From positions 62,001 through 126,000 of the forward strand of contig JABANP010000099.1 of the NCBI GenBank assembly GCA_013115135.1: a stretch of DNA of 64,000 bases. The letters run 5' to 3'. Position 1 is the first letter of the stretch; every line of letters starts with the position of its first letter. The DNA comes from Perkinsus olseni (lineage: Eukaryota > Perkinsozoa > Perkinsida > Perkinsidae). Positions 44,216-54,164 of the stretch are shown here, piece after piece. The notes beneath the pieces are model-generated. The model was not told the DNA's origin. It searched no databases and worked only from the letters and a program-made list of their open reading frames with translations. Position numbers and translations under genes: made by a program.

Positions 44216-46745
44216 CTACCTTCTGATGTGCAGCTGAGTTAAACGATAAACTTCATCTTTAAGGAACTTCTCGAAATTCCGATATTCCTGTGTGTGGTGG
44301 TAGCTCTTCAATAACGAAGATCTGTCATTTCCGCTCCTCTTCTGCGACCGGTATTCCCGAACGCTCCGCATCTTCTTCACCGGCGATGCGTCCGAAGTAC
44401 CACTGGTGTCCGCCGAAAGCGACCTGACGAACGAACAGTGAAAAACAGAGCAGAGAAGCGAGAGTGCGCACGATGATATGGTATTCAGTAAAAATGAGAA
44501 TTTCGATACTGAAAAGCTCACAGTTCCTCCGAGAACAGCCCGGAATGGTTAAGTTGCGTAACGGTTTGGAACGGGCAGCAGGCTCCAAAAATTTTCGCTC
44601 GCCCATTTCATAATAATGTATGACGAAACGGTTCTGAAACGTTGTCAATTTTTATAGTTGTTATCAGTACATCCTTCGAAGGTCATTGATAAGCCTTTCA
44701 AATTGAACGAGCCATCTTAAAGAAGGCGAACATAATAAAGATAGTAACCTTCCATTGGATGACACATCGCGCTGGGGTCGGTCACATTTTAAACTTGGCA
44801 TTTCCCAGGCTCGGAACTCGGTCAAGGAGCATTCGGACTCGGAAGGCTTCAGTATGGACTCTAACAGCTGCTGGACTCACCATAAAGTTATTAAAAAGAA
44901 TCTACTTTTTTAACTTTACGAGAAAGATAACTTCCCTATTTGTATGAATAATAATCGATCAACCGTTTCACAGGAGAAAAACTACTACACTCGGACTTCC
45001 CTTCTCGTTGTTCATATACATCGCACGAACAAAATAAAAATCCAATCCGGAAGGCGTCCCAGTCTACTACCTCTTCTTTGCTACACTTTCTCCCATCCCT
45101 CGCCGAGAGTCACCATCATCCCTGCTGTTGCTCTCCTGCTCATCATCATCATCATCATGTCTGCTCAAGGACCTCTGCCGGGCTCCTGTGGAATGGCGAT
45201 CGTCAACCCGCGCATCACTCGAGGGCGGGGTCGGGGGAGGAGGGGGCGGTTGGATGCTCGGAGGCCTGCTAGACCATGCTGAGGAGCTCCAACTCGATGG
45301 CACTGGTGGGGTAACTGATAAATAATATTTTAAAAAGGTGCCGCCGCCAGGGATCGAACCTGCGCCTATCCTGGCTGGAGGCGTGTGGGGAGGGGGTGGC
45401 GGAGGAGGGGGAGGCGTTCCCGAAGATGGCCGTCCCGCGGGAGTGTCCAATACACGGCCGCGATAATCTTCGGTGGTATCATTCGCTGTGAGTGTTGCTG
45501 GGGGTGACATAAGATCCACTACGGATCCTGTGGGACTGGCCGCTGAGCCCGACAGTCTCGAGAGAATCTTTCGACACGCTTCTGACTCAGCATCAACCTA
45601 AGAAGCGCACCGCACTGGGAAAAATTTAAAATTTTGAAATAGACAAACGCTCGAGGTCTCAGAGGCGTCGTGGAGCTGCTGCCCCCAGCTCAGTAAACGG
45701 TACGAGATCATATCAAACAAATACTGCGAATATTTCCGCATTTTTTTGGGAAAAAAACCCAAAAAATTTGTAATTTTCCGGTAAAATCGATGAGAAACTT
45801 GCATTGGGGACCTCGATCGGGCACAGGCGCATATCTTTGGGAAGTGCTTGCTGACCGAAACTAGCGGAAAAATTCATCGTTATTTTCCTGACCTGCGAGG
45901 TTCATTAAAAAATTACAAAGCAGAAAATATTTTTCCGACGAAGAATCTTTTTTTCTGCCATCCGCCAGGTACTACATCAGGATTCTCTGCCACTTTCTTG
46001 ACGCTATGCAGGACGTCCAAAGCAGAAGTGACCCTCTCCTGGTCGACGGTGCTCCACTGGGCAGACTTTTTCACGCGTAAATTGAGAACGAGTTGAAGAG
46101 CTAATAGGGCGCGCGATGTGACGGAGCCTGGCATAGTGTCAGCTAGGGACAGGATCTGAGTATCCAGAGGTTGAGCGAGGAAGATACGAAAGAAGTTGAA
46201 GCGTACGTATAGTAGAGCGTCGAGGCCGGCTCCCGAACCATCGAACGTATCCAAGACCCCTGAGGTCTCTTGCGACATCAATAGCACGTCAAGATACCTG
46301 TCACTCGAGAATCTTTTTTTCTGTGAAGTGCCAGAGTGACCTACGCTGTTGTTGCCTTTCCGCCAGGATCAGTTGCCTTGGACGCTGACCGCAGAAACGA
46401 CGCTAAATGCGCAGCATGTGAGACCTGCAAAAATGCCGTCACCGGGGATCGAACCCGCGACCTTCCCACCTCCGTCAAGGTCGCCGTTCTTTGATTGATG
46501 AACGGTATGAGCTTCGGCACAGTATTAGCTCTTCTCAGTATCGCATCCCGCGCCTTCGAATGCACCAACGACGTCCGACCGGATTTATCTACCGCGTGCG
46601 AAAGATACGCCTTTCCGACCTATTCTGTATCTTACCAGCCACGAGCTGCCGAAGATACTCAAACTCAGCGTCTTTTGACCGACCCCGAGAGGGCAGACCA
46701 GTCAGGGAGGAAGACATAAGGGGAGCAAACAAGTGCGCCTTCGAC
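44216..46745 (-). CDS. Unidentified minus-strand multi-exon gene
   Basis: Minus-strand exons that splice in phase: 46424-46345 (VSHAAHLASFLRSASKATDP), 46297-45976 (YLDVLLMSQETSGVLDTF..., 107 codons, helical, with ALLALQLVLNLRVKK) and 45723 to about 45636 (YLFDMISYRLLSWGQQLHD). Further blocks lie upstream near 46745-46640 (DAEFEYLRQLV) and downstream at about 44430-44220 (KKMRSVREYRSQKRS, FEKFLKDEVYRLTQL) and 44125-43970 (FESLRDSLGPRAVIFRSN). I do not recognise the family. No signal peptide or membrane segment is clear. Intron 46344-46298 is a 47-nt palindromic element, and another intron carries an inverted A-type element near 45563-45605. Confidence 0.5.
46298..46344 (-). repeat. 47-nt intron made of a GTCACTC/GAGTGAC palindromic element
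   Basis: On the minus strand the intron reads gtag, then GTCACTC...GAGTGAC, then ag. The flanking exons join in phase (2 to 2). A related sequence (GAGTATCTTTTTTTCTGTGA then GTGCAAGAGTG) lies at 27871-27904. A separate intron-sized element family (called D here). Confidence 0.75.
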
Positions 46746-47116
46746 AATAATTGCAAGAAACGCGTCGTCTGGGTACCAGGCGAAGATCCGTATAAAAATT
46801 ACGGTCAAAATGATAGCAGAGAATCTTTTGGTACTATCTTCCGCGCCGTGTTATCTACGGCGACCGGTCAAGTATTCACGTCAAAAGTATCTTGTGAATC
46901 TGTTGTGCGATAAACTCAAAATTGAAAATGAAAATCTCAGAGACGTAAGAAAATCTCGTTCCCTTGACCCGAACAAGCTATCAATATCTTGCCAGATTTT
47001 TTTCAGGAAAATTGCAACCGGAAGTTCATAAAATTCAGTTAATTTTTTCCAAATGCGAGGCGGGTGACGGGTGCTGTAGTACTGTCAAGAAGCAGTACAA
47101 AATTCGGTCTTTCTCG
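46746..47116. other. Stretch without a supported gene
   Basis: Possible upstream exons of the minus-strand gene (for example DDAFLAIIVEGALV read downward from about 46775), not resolved. Otherwise AT-rich. Confidence 0.35.
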
Positions 47117-47364
47117 TAGAGCTGGGCAACCGTACTGAGGTCGAGGATAGTACGGTACAGAGTACGTTTCAAACTGTCAACCTAGTACGGGTACAGAGAA
47201 CTAGTACGTATTAAATAACGCATACGTGTACTGAATTACGCCGTACTTCAAGTACCCCGTACCTGTACGGTACTTGGGAACCACTGCGACGGGTAGTACG
47301 GAGCCGTACTCGTACCCGTACCGTACTCCGTACTAGATCGTACCCGTACTGTCGCCCAACTCTA
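47117..47364. mobile_element. hAT-type MITE with perfect 8-bp target-site duplication
   Basis: A 248-bp non-coding element begins TAGAGCTGGGCAACCGTAC and ends GTACTGTCGCCCAACTCTA (imperfect inverted repeats). It is flanked on both sides by CTTTCTCG (47109-47116 and 47365-47372), an exact 8-bp duplication as hAT transposases make. The TAGAGYTGGGCRAC ends also fit hAT. The interior is a dense series of GTAC-centred words (gtacggtac, cgtacccgtac) able to form multiple hairpins. Confidence 0.93.
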
Positions 47365-48279
47365 CTTTCTCGGACTTTTCTCGCGACAGAAAAAACGCAA
47401 TTTCACTGGGGATGTCCTCACCAGCATTTTCCACTACTTTTTCGAAGGCCCGATCAGTTCTTTCACTAATCAAGCATCTCTTTTCGTACTAATTACTATT
47501 TTTCAGAAATTCGCAGAAGATGCTCCCCGAGATTTTCAACCGTGACATCAAAAAAATTGAAAAAAAAATGAAAAAAAAATTTTGCATCGCGATTCTTGCT
47601 TCGTAAAAAAAGGTATTTTACGTATTACGGGAGGAACTCCTTAGCGTGAAACGGCGGAGGCGGGAAAATGAAAATACGTCAATTTGTTATCGAAGTGCAT
47701 ACCATAAAAAACGCAACTTCCAGCGACGAGAATGATGGTCGAAAATTATCGTCCATGCAGAGATACGCGACCGAAAAATTGGGTGGCCATTATTACCGTA
47801 AATTTGGAATTTACGTAAATTTGTGGAACCATTTAAAAAATTTTCGAACTTGTAGAAATTTTGCGATAAGACGTCGAAAAAATTCGGGAAAAACTTGGAA
47901 ATTTTTATATTTTAGAAAATACACGCACTGAGGTGAGCGCTGCATACCACTCGCCCGATCACCGTACTACCGTTCCTCCCGGGATAAGTATCTTAGGTCG
48001 ACCCATGCTGTTGACAAGTAGCAGAAGAACATAATAATAACGGTTTTGTTATTACTCACTATGTTAACTCGAGACTGAATATAAAATTTGAAACGGCTCG
48101 GAGAGGATCATTGCAGAACAGCTTCGCGCCTCTCTTGGTGGGCGATTCAGCTCGACCTTCTTGACAACTGACTGTCTGCAACAGAATGATGATAAACGTG
48201 CATGAAATTGGCTCTTGGACTGTGCAAGTGAGCCGATCGTTATAACATCCCCTATGAGACGAATCTGAGTGCAATCTGA
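47365..48279. other. AT-rich intergenic stretch
   Basis: No gene supported. Contains an A-type element copy at 47988-48015 (GTATCTTAGGTCGACCC). Confidence 0.45.
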
Positions 48280-48739
48280 ATGGATAGAGGAGAGCTGGCG
48301 CCTGCCAGAGAACGAGTTTGGAGACTTTTTTTGAGTGGAAACGGAATTATACAGGTCTGGCGTAGTACATTGTACGAATCACAGGGGAGAGGTCTATCAA
48401 TGGCCGCAACCAGCCTTGCCGGTACAGGCTACCAATCAACAGTAAGTAGTAAGGACCTGATTGCTCTTTACGGTGCGCAAGTCACGAGGTTCCATCGTCA
48501 GCTGAGACCTGTGGTGGGCTGTTGTAACGTCGAGGAGAGAACGAAGTAACGAACATGATAAAAGACAAACGAAAAGTCGAATGTGGAAATTTAACCATAT
48601 TTTCAGGCGGGACCTTTTCCTTTTTCAAGCGTTTTTTCACTTGCACGCAGACACCACTTCTTGCAATCTTGCCAGTTCTTGCGTTTCCTCTACGCTCATC
48701 ACCCGTCCGACATCAAAGCAGCAGCTCGCGTTGCTTCTG

Positions 48740-49396
48740 ATGTCGATTGCTTCGAGTACTGTTGTTGACGACTTGGACGACTTTTCGGACGTTGATGATG
48801 ATTTTGAGGTCCTAGAGAACGTCACCGCCCTACCCGTTAACGACTGGCAGCTTCTATGCTCTTCCGTGTCCACGTACAAAGGCGTTCTCACCAGCCGATT
48901 AACGGCCCCCATGACGACCCTCAACGTGGCCTTCCGGCAAGCAGCCCCGTCGTTCGAGAAGAACCGGTCAAGGTCGAAGAGCGTTCAGTCGACGACGAGC
49001 ACTAAGGCTAGCAGTGTTATGAACTTCGACCAGTGCCGCAGTATCGCCGAAGATTCCTTCAATATAAGAGACGCTCGAACTGACAAGTACGTTCGCAAAC
49101 TACGAGGGTTGGAAGAAAAAAGTCGCCAAGGTCATCTCCATCGAGTTCATGACGTTCACTATTGCCGTCAGTGCCTGAATAGGTACTGGCCCAGGCACTT
49201 CAAAAGCTGTCGACTGTGTGAGAAGGCTGGTGGACGATACGCTTGGAAGGGGCATGCTGAGGAGGGCATCAACGCCGTCAGTTACTACAGCCACGGTATT
49301 GAGGTCATTGATCGTCGTGAAGGGAGAACGAGGGCTTCTAGGTGGCGAGAGAGGAAGAACGATGAGACGAGAAGGAAGACTGCGGTCGTGTTGTGA
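48740..49396 (+). CDS. Acidic N-terminal, zinc-ribbon-like protein, unidentified
   Basis: From the ATG at 48740 a 218-residue frame reads MSIASSTVVDDLDDFSDVDD, an acidic start. A central basic/Ser region follows (KNRSRSKSVQS). Then comes a likely zinc-binding module YCRQCLNRYWPRHFKSCRLC (C-x2-C, 12 residues, C-x2-C) and a very basic Arg-rich C-terminus. No known family is recognised. The frame extends upstream to an ATG at 48581, but that part is AT-rich, contains an acceptor-like ttttcag, and is probably intronic or UTR. Zinc ribbon plus basic tail suggests nucleic-acid or protein binding. Confidence 0.6.
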   Translation: MSIASSTVVDDLDDFSDVDDDFEVLENVTALPVNDWQLLCSSVSTYKGVLTSRLTAPMTTLNVAFRQAAPSFEKNRSRSKSVQSTTSTKASSVMNFDQCRSIAEDSFNIRDARTDKYVRKLRGLEEKSRQGHLHRVHDVHYCRQCLNRYWPRHFKSCRLCEKAGGRYAWKGHAEEGINAVSYYSHGIEVIDRREGRTRASRWRERKNDETRRKTAVVL

Positions 49397-49401
49397 GCAA
49401 G

Positions 49402-49659
49402 ATGGCGTTTGATATTATTATTACCTTTTTTCTTTGTACGGTTTTTTTCAACTGTACGCTACCAGAGCTGTTCTGTTGTGTGTCTGCTGCTGATGCACAA
49501 GGCTCGCAATTTTGTTTCCTGTTCAGCTTTCTTGGGTTCGAGTGTAGGAGGCCTTGTCGAAGAGTATTTATCTTCTCGGTGGTAACACTAGTAGCGGAAG
49601 TCTGGGTAGAGCGCAAGGGCATTGCGTATGCCGTTATTCGCGGTCCTCGTGGATATTAG
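49402..49659 (+). CDS. Possible small secreted/membrane Cys-rich protein
   Basis: The ATG at 49402, only a few bases after the preceding stop, opens an 85-residue frame. It starts MAFDIIITFFLCTVFFNCTL, a signal-peptide-like hydrophobic segment, followed by several cysteines (FCCVS, FECRRPCRR). It could be chance. No homologue recognised. Confidence 0.25.
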   Translation: MAFDIIITFFLCTVFFNCTLPELFCCVSAADAQGSQFCFLFSFLGFECRRPCRRVFIFSVVTLVAEVWVERKGIAYAVIRGPRGY

Positions 49660-49778
49660 CATAACCTAGTGCAGTGGTAGTAGTTCAAAGGGCACGATAA
49701 GAGTAACTCTCCGACTGAAAAACTCGATGGAACCCATTCAGGAATTGATTTTTACGTTCATGGTTTTTTGCCGATGCA

Positions 49779-50269
49779 GCTGGGAGTCAAAATTGGTTTG
49801 CTAAACGTCGTCCTTTGCGTCTAGTTTCGCTGCTCGTCGAAATGGGGGTATCTGATGTTGGCAGTGTTGTACATGACGCGGGATGGTTGCGAATGATATT
49901 CTTTCCACTTCGCCATCCATTGCAAGCGTTCGAACTCCTAACACCATCACAAGAGAATGGCATTTTCGACAAGAACGAAGTACGAAAAGAGTCTGAGTTT
50001 TAAGCCCAACGCCGAAGACTGGTTCAGTCAACAGACTAGGATCGGTGTATCCTGTTTGTATGAGTTTGGCCAAGTTTACTGAGCACGGAGTATGGCGCTC
50101 AAAAGGGACTCAAAGATACTCTTTTTTCCCTCGTCAGGATCCGCGGAAATACGCGGTCTGCATCGATCGCATTGATGCTGCCGCTACTGCTCGTCAACGT
50201 CTCCGCCATGATGCAGGGCAAATCGATTTTGCAGAAATTGCATCAGTTTCTCTCCTAGCCATTGGCTGA
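49779..50269 (+). CDS. Two or more exons of an unidentified gene
   Basis: An exon after the acceptor-like gccgatgcag reads AGSQNWFAKRRPLRLVSLLV and continues through MGVSDVGSVVHDAGWLRM and LQAFELLTPSQE. A second, after ccctcgtcag at 50141, reads DPRKYAVCIDRIDAAATARQ and ends at the stop 50267-50269 with FAEIASVSLLAIG. The intron between them includes gatactc, an A-type fragment. The 5' part is not located and the function is unknown. Confidence 0.35.
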
Positions 50270-51130
50270 ATAGAGGAGCAGGGCATTCCAAAGGATCGTT
50301 TATCATCAACACTCTCTTCATCAACGTCCAAGAATCCGCCGCAATCTCCTCTCCCGATGCCAATCATGCCGCCGCCAGCCTGCTTCACGTCATGTCCGAA
50401 GGCATCAGTTTTCCCATGGTGTTTTCTCTCACTGGAAGTGGTAGTTCAGTAAGGTTGATGATTCCGCAGGAGCCGGAGAAGGCTTCGGAGCGTATATTAA
50501 TAATTAACCATCATTACTAGCATCATTGAAATGATCATGAATAACAGTGACGACGCTTAGTGAAATCGATCAGATTCGTAGCTCACAGGAGCGCGCGCCA
50601 TTCTAATCGATTTGCAGCTCAAGTTGAAGCGTGGTAAAGACGGATGAAAAGATACGGTCCTTGACCCTTTCCCCCTCACAGGTCTCTACGCGTCAACGTC
50701 GCGTGAGGGTGGCCGGGGTTTTCCCGGTACGAAGTAGAGATCGAACCTGCCATACCCATACGTCCCCCTTGCTGGTGACTCGGTATTGGTTGGGCCCTCC
50801 CTTTCTACACAAATTTTCACCATCTAATCATCTGGGTTTCCGCAATCGCAGTTGTTGGTCCCGGGACTACTTAATCCTCTTTTCACCTTCTTTCTCCCTC
50901 ATGCCTAGTAGGCTGCCCAGTGTGGCATGCCTCCGTCCTCGCCTTTCCTGGCTGCACGACGTAGTTGTGACGAAGTTCCTCTCAAGAGCCTCCGAGCTGA
51001 TGATGAAAGATTGATTAACCTCTGTTGTTTTAAGGCTCTATGGTTGGGTCTAACCATATCGGGATCCGCTTGCGCGGGTCGTGTGATGGGCGATAAGCTT
51101 CGAGCTTGTAATGCCCAGGCAATAAAGTTT

Positions 51131-51152
51131 GAATTGAATTGAATTGAATTGA
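51131..51152 (+). repeat. (GAATT)n pentanucleotide tail
   Basis: About four copies of GAATT directly after AATAAAGTTT. Such short tandem tails are typical of the 3' ends of non-LTR retrotransposons or SINEs, so the upstream 450 bp may be a dead copy; no RT is visible. Confidence 0.55.
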
Positions 51153-51301
51153 CCCTTTCCGCGATGAGCTCGACTGACCTGGATATGTTATTACGAGAGC
51201 TGGAGGGAGTCCGGCAGGTTAAGCTTGCATTGGACGAAAGAGAAGATACTTTAGTTAAAGCCGTATGGGTTATGCAGTTCCCAACCACTATTACAGGACA
51301 G

Positions 51302-51329
51302 GTATCTTTGGGCCGACCGTGCAAGATAC
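51302..51329 (+). repeat. Minimal 28-bp A-type element with perfect 7-bp ends
   Basis: Starts GTATCTT and ends AAGATAC with a 14-bp centre (TGGGCCGACCGTGC). It directly follows an acaggacag acceptor-like sequence. Same length class as the copies at 28040 and 28535. Confidence 0.85.
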
Positions 51330-52641
51330 GAATTAGGTCAAGCTGAGGCATCAGGTGCTATGTGATGCTCGATTGCTGCACAGAATATGTAGCTTCAACT
51401 CTCTTAAGGAGACCTACCGGGTGGGCATGACTTCATCATTATTACTGCGCAACCTCATCGACGACAACGGCGCTTGGGTAGGTATGTCATGGTAGCCTTC
51501 AAGCCCACTGGTGACACTAGGCCACGAAGCGTGTAGTGTCTGCGTACAACAGTCCTTCAAAGGATTTTGGAATATCGTCTTTTTGTCGCCGCTAGCTCCA
51601 ACTGAAGGCTCCAAAATTATCCGAAGGACTGTATGAAGCTTGGCGCTTGGGTAGGTATGTTTTGGATAGCCATCAAGCCTATTGATAAAAAAGTCTGGGG
51701 ACCTTATGTGCGTGCGTGCAACAGCTGTCTATGCTTCAGTCCTCGGAATGAAGTGTCTTTCTCGCCGCTAGCTCCAACTGGAACGAGTTACGAGAAGAGT
51801 GGTATGAGGACTCTTTCGAGTACCCTACTGGATACAAGTTGTATTCAATCGTCCCAGTTGAAGCTGGCGGCGAGAAAAAGACGACATTCCAAAAAATTTT
51901 GGACGACTGTATTAAGAATAGATCATGCTGTACGCATGAAGCTACACCATTTTCCGATCAATAAAACCTTTTTCGCTCAGGTTTAACGATTTTGATACCG
52001 ACTTAGCGAGTGTCATGGGAATCAAAGAATTGCCAAACTTAATTCGCATCGACACCGAATTTTAGTCTACCGAAAAATATTTTTTTGATCGGAAAGCACT
52101 GTAGACAAGACTGTGGCGTAGTGCCCTATGACAGCAATGCTTCGAGTTAGTCGTTTTATCTGATACCACACCAATCGTTTCAGCCCCTGTACCAAGTGGA
52201 CTCCCGAAGGACCCCTTCAGAGCCCCTCAACGTGAACCTGGCCTAGTGCTCTGAGGGTCGTCTCTCCAGTGGCAGGTTGGATGATGACGCTGCTTGAGAG
52301 GCATGCTAGGAAGGGGTGAGTGGGCGACCACTGTTGCGATGGAAAGTCGGTGGGGTGAATTTTGAAGAGAGTTTTGCTAGGTTATTGTGTGTGGTAGGCT
52401 GACGGCCGTGGACTTGTTACGGAATTATTGTGAGGGGTATCCTAGGTTGAACATGGTTCTACGCAGAATGCATGCAATCGACTGGGGAATTTATACAGTC
52501 TGTAATGAGGCCACGGTGCTGCTATGCCTGACTGAATCAGTAGCTGAGAGCTGACTTTTGCCGCTGCTGCTGTGATTTGGCAAACTGGCTTTATTTTTGC
52601 CTGTGACATCATCGTCCATTATTGACCGTGCAGCATTTCAC

Positions 52642-53290
52642 ATGCTGTTGTTTGGTAGGTTCGAAGAGCTCGCTTCGGCGTATCTTATCGAACCCTCTGA
52701 GGAGGTGATGGACCTTCTTCTATTTTATGCTACATCCCTGACCACAATCGCCTACAAGGGTCGATTGTCTCCCTCTTTCCAGTCTCTATTGTCTGCTAAT
52801 GCATCAACCCTAGTGGACCTATCGCTGTCACTGGAAGACCGCTGCCCCGATGGTTTTACATTACCGAAGATGGAGAATCTTTTGACCTTGGACGTCGTGG
52901 ATGGACCTTTCCGAGTTGACTCCGAGCCAGCTTGTTGAAGTACTCGAATCACCGCGTCTGGAGTGTCTGTACTTAGCGGGCGTTGATCTGGTCGAAGATG
53001 AGGGGGTTGGTAGAACCAGGCGGCCGAGGATGAGTTGTGGGCAATTCATAAAAGCAGCTTTGGAGAGCCAGCGACTGATGGAGGTCGTCTTGCAGTGGTC
53101 CGACCCTACCTGTGTAAGACAAGCATCAACCTAAGATTCCATTTTAACTGCAGTTGGATCGACTGGCTGGAGATTCTCCTGCCTGGTTGACGCTGGCGAG
53201 CATGCGAGGGTCGACACTATCTCAATGGAGATGGCTCAGAGTCACCAGCACGGGTGCGCAACGACTGAGTTCCTTCCTACCGGCTACTGT
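52642..53290 (+). CDS. Leucine-rich-repeat protein, fragmentary model
   Basis: The plus frame from ATG 52642 reads MLLFGRFEELASAYLIEP and then LRR-like blocks: STLVDLSLSLEDRCPDGF and MENLLTLDVVDG. A second frame, +1 relative to the first, continues with SELTPSQLVEVLESPRLECL and LYLAGVDLV, up to a donor at 53114. After the 40-nt intron 53114-53153 the exon reads WLTLASMRGSTLSQWRWLRV and ends near 53290. The regular spacing of Leu suggests an LRR solenoid, perhaps an F-box-type receptor. The frame change near 52900 has no intron to explain it. The C-terminus is unresolved; further coding-like blocks lie to 53943. Confidence 0.5.
53114..53153 (-). repeat. 40-nt intron containing an inverted A-type element
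   Basis: The intron gtaagacaagcatcaaccta...ctgcag contains, on the minus strand, GGAATCTTAGGTTGATGC. So the same element supplies introns in antisense orientation too. Confidence 0.8.
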
Positions 53291-53574
53291 ACTTCAGGTG
53301 TGATGGCCTTCCAGTATGGGGACCCTCCGGACTTTGCTGACAAGATGTTCCTGCAACAGTATGAGTATGTTGCTGATGGGGAGAGTCTCGTCAAGGCTGA
53401 GGTAGCAGCCGGGCCGAGTAATGGAAGCAGCTTCACCCGTAATAGAACGCAAGAAGCAAGAATCGTGATGTGATATGAGGTACAATTATTTTGACACGTG
53501 CTTACGCGTCTTCGACTGCTAAATTTGAATACCACATTTTCTGTTTGGATCCCCGAGAAACGTCATTTACCGCA

Positions 53575-53943
53575 CTATCTTAATATTCTGTGTACCGGGA
53601 ATGTTATGGGGACGAAGGTCATTCTTGTTGCGATGGCCGAAGTCCTAGTGGTGTCGAAGCACTATCCCAGATACAGCTCGGAGACCTTCCTGCTGATTTC
53701 TATCGGTATGTCGATAATGAGAAAAAGGCCGTCCTCGGTCAAATTGCCTTGAGGCTTGCCGTAGCGATGGCTGATCGTAACGGCGAAAGGCTCTCTCTAC
53801 CAGGTCAGGTCCCCGCCTTCTCGTCAACTCTCTCAATGGTATGTCGTTTCAGATACCCCGCCGATGGTACGACCTGCGAGGAGGAGCAGCGTGTCCACAC
53901 GAGAGAGCTTCGGGTCTCGCTACGCCCCGTCGGTCATGACTGA
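53575..53943 (+). CDS. Coding-like block, unidentified
   Basis: The plus frame reads LYRECYGDEGHSCCDGRSPS, then LGDLPADFYRYVDNEKKAVL and LRLAVAMADRNGERLSL, and stays open to 53943. It may be the C-terminal part of the LRR gene or a separate gene; no start or splice link was established. Confidence 0.3.
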
Positions 53944-54164
53944 GTCCACGAGGGCGAGCAGCGGTGGTCGATTTAGTAGTCCCTAGTAGTTCCTTCACGT
54001 TACTTTAGTTTGTTCAACGGTGGAAGTAAATTTTCACCGAAAATTTTGGTATGCTGCACGCATGCACATGATAGCACATTCGTTTCGAGTGTTTTTATTT
54101 TTATCTCTATTTTCGCTTTTTTGCGTTTAGTCATTCATTAACAGCTTCCAAGGCTGTTGGGAAT

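Larger units (their letters stand above)
50270..52590. other. Gene-poor interval with repeat debris
   Basis: Contains a tRNA T-arm-like sequence on the minus strand (about 50735-50760), a (GAATT) pentamer run at 51131-51152 preceded by aataaagttt, and A-type copies at 51302-51329 and 52437-52466. One possible exon starts MSSTDLDMLLRELEGVRQ at 51164 and runs up to the 51302 element. Two imperfect copies of a region about 200 bp apart (51465-51620 and 51635-51800) share gcttgggtaggtatgt. Confidence 0.45.

Noticed and set aside
46627..46658. GTATCTT...AAGATAC inverted repeat resembling an A-type element
   Set aside because: The 32-bp interior does not match the family core and most of it encodes EYLRQLVA of the minus-strand gene; the ends may match by chance.
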